Part shown: one piece after another, positions 18,501 to 28,000 of the stretch
Layout: each line of letters begins with the position of its first letter
Position numbering within the stretch: the stretch's first letter is position 1
Assembly (NCBI RefSeq): GCF_012641745.1
Contig: NZ_WEHZ01000015.1
Span: 1 to 64,000, forward strand
Direction: 5' to 3'
Length of the DNA: 64,000 nt
From: Pseudoalteromonas peptidolytica
GTDB lineage: Bacteria > Pseudomonadota > Gammaproteobacteria > Enterobacterales > Alteromonadaceae
Translations under genes and position numbers: made by a program
The notes under the pieces: generated by a model
The model's database searches: none
What the model was told of the DNA's origin: nothing
Seen by the model: only the letters and a program-made list of their open reading frames with translations

Positions 18501-19381
18501 TGATCGATGGTAAACCGCAATCTTATAGCAAACCTGAGGATTATGGCTGGACACGCCTGACTTTTGACCCAACTTATATTGAAGCGGGCCAGGAGTATGC
18601 TTTTGTTGTATTAACCGATGATGCTGACCACGAAATGGCGATTGCAGAGCTAGGCGGTGTCAACGAGAAGCAAAAAGTGATCACGGAGCAAGCTTACCAA
18701 ATTGGTGTCATGTTATCGTCATCCAACGCAACAACTTGGACGCCACACCAAAAAGCAGATTTAACATTCCGCTTACTCAGAGCTGAATTTACCTCTTTAG
18801 AAAAAGAGATTAATTTTGGCGAGTTCGAAGTTGAAAAATTGTCTGATTTAATGGTAGCAGGTGGTGCAATTCGCCCTTCTGATAAATCAAACATTAAGAT
18901 CAACTTTACGACGGAAGAGAATGTCACCTACGAACTCGACGAGAATGTGCCGTTCCGCTTGCCTAACTCATTTACGGGTAAAGTTAATGTTTCTGCGCGT
19001 TTATCGTCAGACAGTCACTATAGATCACCATTAATGTGGCCAGAAGCGCTGATGATGATTGGCTCACAAGCATCTAAAGCCCTCTACTGTACACGTACCT
19101 TTATGACTGGCGCTGCCGAGTCAACGTTGCGAGTTACCTTTGAAGGCCAATTTAAAGGTGATGCAAGCGTACAAGTATTTTACGCTGTGGATCCAAGTGC
19201 CAGTAACATCACTTGGATTGAAATGACATCCCCTGATGAAAAAGCGCTTGGTATAGACAGAACTGAGTATACCTACACGAAAGAGAACTTTGAGCATACC
19301 TCAACGCAAATAAAGTTAGTACTTAATGGCTCGGCACTTAACCGACCGGTAGTATCAAACTTACGTGCAATGGCTTTCTAA
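15578..19381 (+). CDS. Large tail-collar/baseplate protein, unsplit paralogue
   Basis: 1267 aa. The N-terminus (AVIGVITNEGLSKTINAANQ, NSIEFVCNIPPNATTEDMDI) is the same tail-collar fibre domain as in the 1008-aa protein. A beta-rich centre follows, and a C-terminal part equivalent to the 403-aa protein. It lacks the lectin-like insertion that ends the 1008-aa protein: at residues ~800-850 the chain runs straight from LDVEFTLEGMLEGEGIQAL to ASGVLKGKFKIPKE. Likely a structural arm that connects baseplate to fibres. A strong terminator follows its stop. Confidence 0.75.
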   Translation: MAVIGVITNEGLSKTINAANQQGWNINPTHFAISATKGDLNSSRDGESTNETWYEAPITSRRVISENSIEFVCNIPPNATTEDMDIGEVYLYGSVSEDDNIPAEEPFLLALGQPSNALTYYFEGSISLRLVVTLTNINISELFEFKYENTLDIDDHNMDADAHPKLISAIAQWVKGLGNALLRNGQLLSGGSLHVSQPIGDDIKLRADAAAIYINGAVLYVPQTAEPISASHNATFKFGVWVDNSGAENVGGSELTSPDASVKWGLDYAQDNVGDFYPVYTVSNGKLLEEEALLSDEAKELVAQIVRYDVDAHGDYAVNGLDVRLHEFNTDVDGDLTDPLKDSTTFVISSGRAHVGGREIDLRHDKRSRFKNNAVTYLTQGERIAFHPNNDPDKNTNRLDLDFGPVYQIEVVYGEVSLRNKKIIRTTEGIDQLGVSAVTSIEKIYIGSGESEVIFEEGTHWDFLGNQESNSTIKWRSVDGVPGPQDSYYVDLNHNEEITHAVSISGDRKAIEIQKSFTTDETPDGLETSLVPGTEVQIDYQWRVPRIDRLYLNKDGELIMKRGVSSPFAKPASPALPDNVLSLAEIYHTWWEEPDVKRDGVKVVHMSDLNKMQQSIVDLYDLVSLERLKNDTSRQAPSATHGLFVDPMLDDDMRDRGLESNLTSNKVDGIEQIAQINPAREELVLPINMKPNSLNTSKETKPWTLDYQHTVLIDKGRPVEQVEKTGSMKVNPYSAFKPIPAKMTLIPAVDIWTESKIELKDGPPLNSTVVNHGVYGFKFRGNVTSQKVGSTSRAAEFLRELDVEFTLEGMLEGEGIQALTFDGDVLPVVSIDGSTPTIADASGVLKGKFKIPKETYPAGRKAVTVKGTGIGGSEPTEAEASFTGKGTITTEEWQTKFSGGFQRWDPLAQTFTLNESHFISGVDIKITKRGAKQLVLQLRNTTVGIPDKTLAEVRVNADELIEYDSGLYASKEDPLIDGKPQSYSKPEDYGWTRLTFDPTYIEAGQEYAFVVLTDDADHEMAIAELGGVNEKQKVITEQAYQIGVMLSSSNATTWTPHQKADLTFRLLRAEFTSLEKEINFGEFEVEKLSDLMVAGGAIRPSDKSNIKINFTTEENVTYELDENVPFRLPNSFTGKVNVSARLSSDSHYRSPLMWPEALMMIGSQASKALYCTRTFMTGAAESTLRVTFEGQFKGDASVQVFYAVDPSASNITWIEMTSPDEKALGIDRTEYTYTKENFEHTSTQIKLVLNGSALNRPVVSNLRAMAF

Positions 19382-19408
19382 TATAAAGCCCCGAGCAACG
19401 CAACAACT

Positions 19409-19439
19409 GGGGCGTCTCACTGAGTGAGCGCCCCTTTTT
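19409..19439 (+). terminator. Rho-independent terminator after the collar genes
   Basis: GGGGCG (19409-19414) and CGCCCC (19429-19434) enclose CTCACT/AGTGAG, giving a long nearly perfect stem, followed by TTTTT. It ends the transcription unit of the large collar proteins, so the next genes need read-through or their own promoter. Confidence 0.9.
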
Positions 19440-19475
19440 GTCTAGAAGCCACAACGTGAAACACAGAGGCCTGTC

Positions 19476-19901
19476 ATGGCATTATTGAACGACTTTAAAA
19501 TCCTCAAGGGCGGCGGTGGCGGTGGTGCCGCATATCGTCGTGAAGATATACTCACCTCAGGAGTCATAGCGCCAAAACAGTTTGAAAGCCTAAGCGTCAA
19601 AATGGGCCAATCAATCACGCTCACCAAGCTTGAGGTCAGCGCGCCATGCTTGATCAGGATATTTGGTAAAAAAGACTTTTCAGACCCAAATCCTTTTGAG
19701 TTTTTAGCTTACCCAAGTTACTTAAGTTATGAGGGCGCGGTATGGGACACACTCGGCACTGTCTGGGGTAATAACCGCTACCCGACACTCATCAACAAAG
19801 ATGAGTTCCCAAATAACAAACTCTATTGGCACATCGCCAACCCCAGTGACGACCCGATACAGATCACGGTTGACTTTGGTTGGTTAGTTTTAGAGGAATA
19901 A
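19476..19901 (+). CDS. Hypothetical baseplate-associated protein with poly-glycine run
   Basis: 141 aa, not recognised. Residues 13-18 are six consecutive glycines followed by AAYRREDILTSGVIAPKQ; the rest looks like a compact beta sandwich (SITLTKLEVSAPCLIRIFGK, a Trp/Tyr-rich middle, DDPIQITVDFGWLVLEE at the end). Only 3 bp separate it from the gp53-like gene, so they are probably coupled. A small structural linker is the likeliest role. Confidence 0.6.
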   Translation: MALLNDFKILKGGGGGGAAYRREDILTSGVIAPKQFESLSVKMGQSITLTKLEVSAPCLIRIFGKKDFSDPNPFEFLAYPSYLSYEGAVWDTLGTVWGNNRYPTLINKDEFPNNKLYWHIANPSDDPIQITVDFGWLVLEE

Positions 19902-19904
19902 CGC

Positions 19905-20792
19905 ATGTTTTATATTGACATACAAAGAGAAACAGAGCGCCGTTACTCAGCTGAAAAATTCATGCCCTTTAAGCACCGTACCGAACAAACAGGAAAACAG
20001 GGCGGTGTATATGATGTCTTAGATTCATATATGTTTGCAGCGATAAAAAAGCTGCCGATGGCCGGTACGTATTTAATCGTTGAAGATGAGGGCAACCCGC
20101 CATTAATTTCATACCGCTTGTATGGCCATACCGAGTATTGGTGGATGCTAATGACCTACAACAGCCTCGTTAGCCCCATGCAACTCAAAGCGGGTGTTAG
20201 TATAAAGTATCCCATACTTTCAGAATTAGAAGCTTTATACGCAAAGCTAGCAGCGCGAGAACGTCACCCTAACGTTAAAAAAGTTGCAGCATCGACACCG
20301 CAAACCACAGGAAAAATTGGTGATCCTGATTCGCTCAACCATATTATTCCAAGTGGTAATGGCAATACCAACGCCATGTTACTTAGAGCGTACGCAAGTT
20401 TTGCAGCCCAAAAGTACGATCTCGCTTATGCTATCATTGATGATTTTCAAACAACCGAGGGGATCAATATTGATAGTTCTTCTGGTATTGATCACACCCC
20501 CTATAAGGTTGATATGTCTGCTGGGGGACGCCGTGCGCCGGTTTTGACGACGGTAACCCATCATTTGCTTGATGCTGCAAACGGGAACGCAGTTCATATC
20601 GCAATGCTACCCGACACTGAAGGCCTGAACATCGAATACAGTTTAGATGGCGGCACAACTTGGGAAGCGTTTAACAAAGGCGTTATTTTCACCAAGGGCG
20701 GTGATCATATTACCCTGAGGTTTATCTATAACCCTAGTGCTGGGGCGTCAATGAAACGTGCTTTCAACGGATATGTTATTGTACATAATTAG
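19905..20792 (+). CDS. Baseplate wedge protein, gp53-like N-terminus
   Basis: 295 aa. Residues about 60-110 (SYRLYGHTEYWWMLMTYNSL, VSPMQLKAGVSIKYP) resemble the conserved core of T4 gp53-type wedge proteins, where a YG..eYWWmL.yN motif is followed by a hydrophobic loop and a P. The C-terminal half (GLNIEYSLDGGTTWEAFNKG, GGDHITLRFIYNPS) is a beta domain not found in T4 gp53. It starts 3 bp after the previous stop with GAGG as ribosome-binding site. The gp53 call rests on a short motif and on gene position. Confidence 0.6.
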   Translation: MFYIDIQRETERRYSAEKFMPFKHRTEQTGKQGGVYDVLDSYMFAAIKKLPMAGTYLIVEDEGNPPLISYRLYGHTEYWWMLMTYNSLVSPMQLKAGVSIKYPILSELEALYAKLAARERHPNVKKVAASTPQTTGKIGDPDSLNHIIPSGNGNTNAMLLRAYASFAAQKYDLAYAIIDDFQTTEGINIDSSSGIDHTPYKVDMSAGGRRAPVLTTVTHHLLDAANGNAVHIAMLPDTEGLNIEYSLDGGTTWEAFNKGVIFTKGGDHITLRFIYNPSAGASMKRAFNGYVIVHN

Positions 20793-20890
20793 TAATGTAT
20801 TGGGAGGCAGTACAAAAGCCTTCATACTGCAATAAATATGCAATTCTAGGTATTTTTCAGCAGTGACTATCGCCTTAGAATTAGCTAAAA

Positions 20891-20918
20891 TTGTACAATA
20901 GTAGAGAATGAGACTTGT
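20891..20918 (+). promoter_or_regulatory. Compact bipartite element before the 208-aa gene
   Basis: ATTGTACAAT (core 20891-20898) is followed 16 bases later by AATGAGACTTGT (20907-20918). It sits 20 bp upstream of the ATG at 20939. Near-matches also occur at 20779 (TTGTACAT). Confidence 0.6.
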
Positions 20919-20938
20919 AAGTTGGATATCATTTAAAG

Positions 20939-21565
20939 ATGACCATACATAGAAAGACGATAACTGTTCCCGTTAAAACAGGCAGTCGCGATCACCGTCA
21001 TAGTAACCTAGATGTGTTAGACAGTTTTCGTACGGATCAATACGGAACATTAAAATTCAACAGTAAGACATTGGTTGATAAAGAATTTTTAGAGAGTTCA
21101 TTACGTAAAAGAGAGCTGTTGCAGCGGCCTTATGTCGTCGTCAGCTATTCAACTCACTTGTCACTGATTTCAGGTTTACCTTATTTAAACCTACTCACCT
21201 TTAAAGAGGGTAATGAAGTAAACGGGCAAGAAAGCCATAATTGTACAATAAGACCATATGATGCGGTCATGCATATTAATCAAAGTAACGCAGAGCTGGT
21301 CACCAATAGTGTAAACATCACCAGTGACAGTCAACCAGATGGAAAAGCCCATCAACTTTTGATTACGACCATCCCATCGTATGAAGATCAAATTGTAAAA
21401 GTGTCTCTTGATAACACTGACAGTTGGTATGTCGTTGCTCAAGACACGCCAATTGACATACCCAATGGTGCAAGTTCGTTACGAGCAAAACTATCGATGC
21501 CTCAAAGCAAAGACCCCGCAGATACAGAACGTCCGATCTACGGTATCTACATTCTGTATCGATGA
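20939..21565 (+). CDS. Hypothetical structural protein, 208 aa
   Basis: Not recognised. The N-terminus is basic (TIHRKTITVPVKTGSRDHRH); the rest is beta-rich and ends IYGIYILYR, a pattern like small phage beta-sandwich proteins. Only a weak ribosome-binding site is seen. It has its own TTGTACAA/AATGAGACTTGT element, and a further TTGTACAA at 21241 lies inside the gene. Position between baseplate and fibre genes suggests a structural role. Confidence 0.55.
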   Translation: MTIHRKTITVPVKTGSRDHRHSNLDVLDSFRTDQYGTLKFNSKTLVDKEFLESSLRKRELLQRPYVVVSYSTHLSLISGLPYLNLLTFKEGNEVNGQESHNCTIRPYDAVMHINQSNAELVTNSVNITSDSQPDGKAHQLLITTIPSYEDQIVKVSLDNTDSWYVVAQDTPIDIPNGASSLRAKLSMPQSKDPADTERPIYGIYILYR

Positions 21566-21722
21566 GATTTGAAGGCGTTCAAACCACCGCCAGATGTTAG
21601 AGCAGTGGTGTAACGCGAGCATCCAAAAGTGCACGCTAGAGACTACGGCCCATGGTGATGGTAAACGCGAATGCTAGCTGTGAGTGAGACAAATAGCGAA
21701 AATGATTAATTAGGAGTTTGAT

Positions 21723-21932
21723 ATGGTGATCTCAACACACCGTTTAGGGCTAGCTGCGTTCATGAAAATGCAAGGTTGTAGCCTAGAAAAATTTGAAAAT
21801 CGTCGTTTTTTCTTTGCAACAGAAAAAACACTGACCGATTGGGAAATCGAATATAGCAATTCTTGCTGTTATCGACATGACCTTGAGCTTTGTGAACTAC
21901 GTAAGCTCTACCCTACAAGCCCTCGAGGTTAA
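21723..21932 (+). CDS. Small DUF5659-like protein
   Basis: 69 aa with a strong ribosome-binding site (TAGGAG). The pattern LGLAAFMKMQGCSLEKFENR, then RFFFATEKTLTDWEIEYSNS and a closing LRKLYP resembles DUF5659, small proteins common in phages and of unknown function. A terminator follows 18 bp after the stop, so it is a short transcription unit of its own. Confidence 0.65.
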   Translation: MVISTHRLGLAAFMKMQGCSLEKFENRRFFFATEKTLTDWEIEYSNSCCYRHDLELCELRKLYPTSPRG

Positions 21933-21950
21933 GTAAGTAGGCGCTGGAAA

Positions 21951-21980
21951 GGTGGCAAGTATAGATTGCCGCCTTTGTTT
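21951..21980 (+). terminator. Rho-independent terminator
   Basis: GGTGGCAA (21951-21958) pairs with TTGCCGCC (21966-21973), including one G-T pair, and is followed by TTTGTTT. It separates the small DUF5659-like gene from the giant fibre gene. Confidence 0.75.
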
Positions 21981-22026
21981 ATGAGCATGCGTCACTAAGA
22001 CGCAAAGTTGAGTGAGAGTTTGCGAG

Positions 22027-25000
22027 ATGACCACGCTAGATTACGGGAATCTAAGTTCTCAAATTTTGCAAGAGGAACGAGCTGCATTAATCGCGTCAGC
22101 AACAAAGCAGCTTAAAGAGCAAGATCAAGAATATTTTGGAACCCAAACCTATCACAATACCGTTATTTTCAACCTTGATGTTGATTTAGGTGCACTCGAA
22201 AATGCCAAATACGCGGTCAACGCGTATAGCGTTAAACAGTATGTAAATAATTTTTTTAACCAGATACTAAGCCCTACCGCAAATATTGAGTACAAAGGAC
22301 ATGTTACTTTTTCAGGCGTTAATCCAACTCAATTTGCCCAAAGCCCTGTTATTCACAACGCGTTATCTCTATCTTCGATAGACAATTTAGCCAATTTTCC
22401 AGAGCCTGAGCTCCTTAAAACTCCCGCGCTTGTTGGCGATGTAAAAAACTATATAGACGAAACCTATCGTTTAATAAACCTAAGCTTAGAGTACACAGCT
22501 GAGCAAGTAGTTGAAGCTAGGCTCAACCAAATACTACCAGATGCTATTGATTATTTTATTGATATATCGCTTGGCGAAAAATTAGCTTATTTTTCTGATG
22601 AATACGTATTTCCTAGAGTTGAACAACAAGTCAGTACTGCGTTAGAGGTTCAGGTAGCGCCAGCTGTGTCCTCTGCAATTCAAGATGACTTAGCGGCGTT
22701 TGCGCAATCAATCACAAATGATTATACAACCGCAATCGCTCGAGCTATTGAGAGCATCGATCCAGGTAACAGTTGGACCGAAGCGCAAATTCAAAATATT
22801 GCCGCCGAAGTCGATAACATTGTCGTACCGGATATTGTCGATACACAACTGAATTTAAAAGTCGCGCCAATGGCCAAAGCTGCCCTTGCCGACGACCTCA
22901 ATGCTTTGCAAGCCAGTGTCACCGACGCCTACCAGATAGAAATTGCCCAAGCCATCGCCGGCATTGACCAAAGTGGCAGGTGGAGCGAAGCACAAATTCA
23001 AGAAATTGCCGCGACAGTGGATAACGTCACGGTGCCAGAAATCGTCGACACACAACTGAATTTAAAAGTCGCGCCAATGGCCAAAGCTGCCCTTGCCGAT
23101 GACCTCAACGCGTTGCAAGCCAGTGTCACTGACGCCTACCAGATAGAAATAGCCCAAGCCATCGCCGGCATTGACCAAAGTGGCAGGTGGAGCGAAGCAC
23201 AAATTCAAGAAATCGCAGCGGCGGTTGATAACGTCACGGTGCCAGAAATCGTCGACACACAGTTGACTTTAAAAGTCGCGCCAATGGCCAAAGCTGCCCT
23301 TGCCGACGACCTCAATGCTTTGCAACTCAGTGTCACTGACGCCTACCAGATAGAAATTGCCCAAGCCATCGCCGGCATTGACCAAAGTGGCAGGTGGAGC
23401 GAAGCACAAATTCAAGAAATAGCAGCAGCGGTTGATAACGTCACGGTGCCAGAAATCGTCGACACACAGTTGACTTTAAAAGTCGCGCCAATGGCCAAAG
23501 CTGCCCTTGCCGATGACCTCAATGCTTTGCAACTCAGTGTCACTGACGCCTACCAGACAGAAATTGCCCAAGCCATCGCCGGCATTGACCAAAGTGGCGG
23601 TTGGAGCGAAGCGCAAATTCAAGAAATAGCAGCAGCGGTTGATAACGTCACGGTGCCAGAAATCGTCGACACGCAATTGAACTTAAAAGTTGCACCAATG
23701 GCCAAAGCCGCCCTTGCCGATGACCTCAATGCTTTGCAAGCCAGTGTCACTGACGCCTACCAGACAGAAATCGCCCAAGCCATCGCCGGCATTGACCAAA
23801 GTGGCGGTTGGAGCGAAGCGCAAATTCAAGAAATCGCAGCGGCGGTTGATAACGTCACGGTGCCGGATATTGTTGCAAATCAATTGAGCACCAAATTGGG
23901 CTCCCTCGGCGACAATACCGTTGCTGACGCGCTGTCGGCCATGGCGCAGTCTATCACGACTGACTACCGCAACGAGATAAGCCAAGCCATTGAGAGTATT
24001 GGGCAAAGCAATAGCTGGACACAAGGACAGATCGAAGAAATTGCTGCAGCCGTCGACAACATTATCGTACCTGACATTGTTGACACTCAGCTGAGTTTAA
24101 AAGTCGCACCTTTAGCTAAAGCGGCTCTTGCGAGCGATCTATATCAACTGGAGACCGCTGTAACCGAAGCGTACACCGCGGCAATTACGCAAGCGGTTGA
24201 TAATATCAGCCAAAGTAACAATTGGACACAGGCACAGATAGAAGAGATTGCCGCTAACATCGACATGGTTACTGTCCCAGATATTGTTGATGCACAGCTT
24301 AATTTGAAAGTGGCACCACTTGCTATCACAGCAATTGAAGACAGCCTTAACGCATTGCAAGCTTCTGTCACCGAAGCCTATAGAGCCGAAATCGCACAAG
24401 CTCTTCAGGGGATAGAGCCAGACGATAGTTGGACTCAATCGCAAATAGAAAATATTGCTGCGGCGGTAAGTACTGCTATCACCTCTGACATTGTTGATAA
24501 TCAACTCAGCGCAAAATTAGGCGCTCTTGGCGACAATACCGTTGCCGACGCACTTTCGGCCATGACCCAGTCTATCACGACTAGCTATCGCGCCGAGATA
24601 AACCAAGCCATTGAAGATATAGGGCAAAGTAGTAGCTGGACGCAAGGACAGATCGAAGAGATTGCCGCAGCGGTCGACAATATTAACGTACCAGATATCG
24701 TTGATACTCAGCTGAACCTAAAAGTCGCCCCCTTGGCCAAAGCGGCCATTGCTGACGATCTATATCAACTGGAGAACTCAGTAACCGAAGCGTATACCGC
24801 GGCAATTGTCCAGGCAATTGACAATATCAACCAAGGTAGTAATTGGACACAAGCACAGATAGAAAGCATTGCCGCTAATGTCGATACTATCACCGTACCA
24901 GATATCGTCAATAATCACCTCAATGCCAAGCTTGGTACGTTGGGAGAACAAACCGTTGCAGATGCACTCTTCGCAATGGCTCAATCGATCACGACCAGCT

Positions 25001-28000
25001 ATCGAACTGAGATAAATCAGGCAATTGAGAGTATTGACCTAGGCAACAGCTGGACACAGGCTCAAATAGAAAACATTGCCGCTAATGTCGACTCAGTTAA
25101 CGTTCCCCAGCTCATTGACACTCAGTTAAGCGCAAAAGTTGCCCCCTTGGCCAAAGCTGCGCTGGCTGATGACTTGAACGCATTGGTGGCGTCCGTCACT
25201 GCGGCTTACCAAGCAGAAATCACACAAGCGATTGATAGCATAGAACAAGGCAATCAGTGGACGCAGGCACAGATTGAGGACATTGCCGCCAACGTCGATT
25301 CTATCACCGTTCCCCAGCTCATTGACACCCAGTTAAGTTCAAAAGTCGCGCCCCTAGCTAAAGCTGCGCTAGCTGATGACTTGAACGCATTGGTGGCGTC
25401 CGTCACTGCAGCTTACCAAGCAGAAATCACACAAGCGATTGATAGCATTGATCAAGGCAACCAGTGGACACAGGCACAGATTGAGGACATTGCCGCCAAC
25501 GTCGACACGGTCACGGTACCAGATATTGTAGATGCTCAGCTGAGTTTGAAGGTCGCTCCTCTGGCCAAAGTCGCCCTTGCCGATGATTTACTCGCGCTGG
25601 AGAGCGCGGTGACCGAAGCATACAATACCGCCATTACACAGGCGCTTGACAGTATCAGTCAAGGCAATAGCTGGAACCAAGAACAAATCGAAAGCATTGC
25701 CGCCGCAGTTGATGCTATCACCGTGCCAAGCATTGTTGATAATCAATTAAATGCAAAACTTGGCGAACTTGGGGATCAAACTGTTGCTGATGCGCTTTTT
25801 GCTATGGCGCAGTCCATCACCCAAACCTACCGCGCGGAGATAAATCAAGGCATTGATCAAATTAACAATTGGACGCAAGGGCAGATTGAAGACATCGCCG
25901 CTAATGTCGATACTATCACCGTACCAGAGATTGTGGATAATCACCTCAATGCCAAGCTCGGTACGTTGGGTGAACAAACCGTTGCAGATGCACTCTCGAC
26001 AATGGCTCAGTCGCTCACAACCAGCTACCGAACTGAGATAAATCAGGCAATTGAGAGCATTGACTTAGGCAACAGTTGGACGCAGACACAGATAGAAAAC
26101 ATTGCCGCCAATGTCGATTCTATTAACGTTCCCCAGATCATTGACACACAGTTAAGCGCAAAAGTTGCACCCTTAGCCAAAGCTGCCCTTGCTGATGATT
26201 TGAGCGCATTAGTGGCATCTGTCACCGCGGCTTACCAAGCAGAAATCACACAAGCGATTGATAGCATTGCTCAAGGCACCCAATGGACTCAAGCACAGAT
26301 TGAGGACATTGCCGCCAACGTCGACATCGTCACGGTACCGGATATTGTCGACACACAGCTCACTTTAAAAGTAGCGCCTCTAGCTCAAGCAGCGCTTGTC
26401 GACGACCTCAATGCCTTACAGGCAGCCGTCACCGAAGCCTACAAAGCTGATATCGCTCAGGCAATTGAGAGCATGGGACAGGGGATCTGGAACCAGGCTC
26501 AAATCGAGGAAATCGCCGCTGCTGTTGACAACATCACCGTCCCAGACATTGTGGCGACTATACTTGCCGAAAGGTTAGGTGATCTGGGAGAACAAACGGT
26601 TGCCGATACATTATCTGCTATTAGTCAGTCTATCACGCAGGCGTACCGCACCGAGATAAACGAAGCTATTGAGCAGATTGCTCAGGGTGCATGGAGCCAG
26701 GCTCAAATTGAAGAAATTGCCGCAGCAGTCGACAGTGTCACCGTGCCAGACATGCTTGATGCACAACTGCCCGCGAGAGTTGCTCCACTGGCTCAGGCTG
26801 CTGTTGAAAACAATCTGAACGCCCTGCAAACTTCCATCACCGACGCTTACAGAGCTGAAATCGCGCAAGCCATCGAAAATATGGGCCAAGGCAATCAGTG
26901 GACTCAAGCACAGATTGAAGACATTGCAGCGGCAATAGACCACATAGTCGTGCCAGGCATTGTCGACACACAACTTGAGGAAAAACTTGCGCCACTTGCC
27001 CAAGCAGCACTTGTCGATGATCTCAGCGCGTTACAAGCAACCGTAACTGAGGCCTATCGGGCTGAAATAGCCCAAGCAATTGAGAATATTGGTCAAGGAA
27101 TATGGAGCCAAGCTCAAATAGAGGAGATTGCAGCAGCCGTCGACAATGTTACAGTTCCAGGCATTGTAGAGGACAAGCTTAACGAAAAGCTCGGCACTTT
27201 TGGCGAACAGACCGTTGCAGACGCGCTATCAAACCTAGCCCAGTCAATCACTGAGACGTATCGCACGGAGCTGAGCCAAGCCATCGATAGTATTAACTTG
27301 GGTAACCATTGGACTCAAGAACAGATCCAAGAAATAGCCGCGACTGTCGACGCGATCACTGTTCCGGATATGATTGATGCTCAGCTAAATGAAGATACAT
27401 TGTGGCCCATTATCGCATCAAAGACTGCGGCACAGATCGATACACACATCAACGGATCCGTCGTTCCAAAAATAGCACAGGAAGTAGACAAACAACTACC
27501 CGATATTCTCTCTACTGTTGTACAATTAGAGATATCTAATCAACTTCCACTATTTGTGAGCGGTGAGGTTGATAAGGCATTTGGCGCGATAACCTCAGAA
27601 TTACCGAGTTTAGTTGAGTTCAAGATCAATGAGGGTCTAAAAGATGAAGGCAGTATTGCCGCATACTTTCAAGACAATGTAACCGCGCTTGCGCAAGGTA
27701 TTGTACAAGAGTATGTCGACACAACGGTGTCACCTTTTATCGAGCTCATAGTACCTGAATACGCATTGAATGAAGTACAAGCTGCGCTCCAAGAAGCAGT
27801 TCCTGACTTGGTAGACAGCACCGTTCGTACCGTTGTAGATACAGAGGTTGAAACATTAAAGTCGACCTTTATACCAAACCTGGTCACGTTAAAATTAACT
27901 GAAACCGTGCCACAGCTGGTCGAAGACCGCATGGCACAAATACTGACTCGAGTATCACTGCCAAAAAGACTGAGATTTGAATTTTCTCAGCAATCAACGC

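Noticed and set aside
22855..27932. Many long reverse-strand reading frames inside the giant fibre gene
   Set aside because: They repeat with the 207-bp repeat, lack ribosome-binding sites and are shadows of the forward coding frame.
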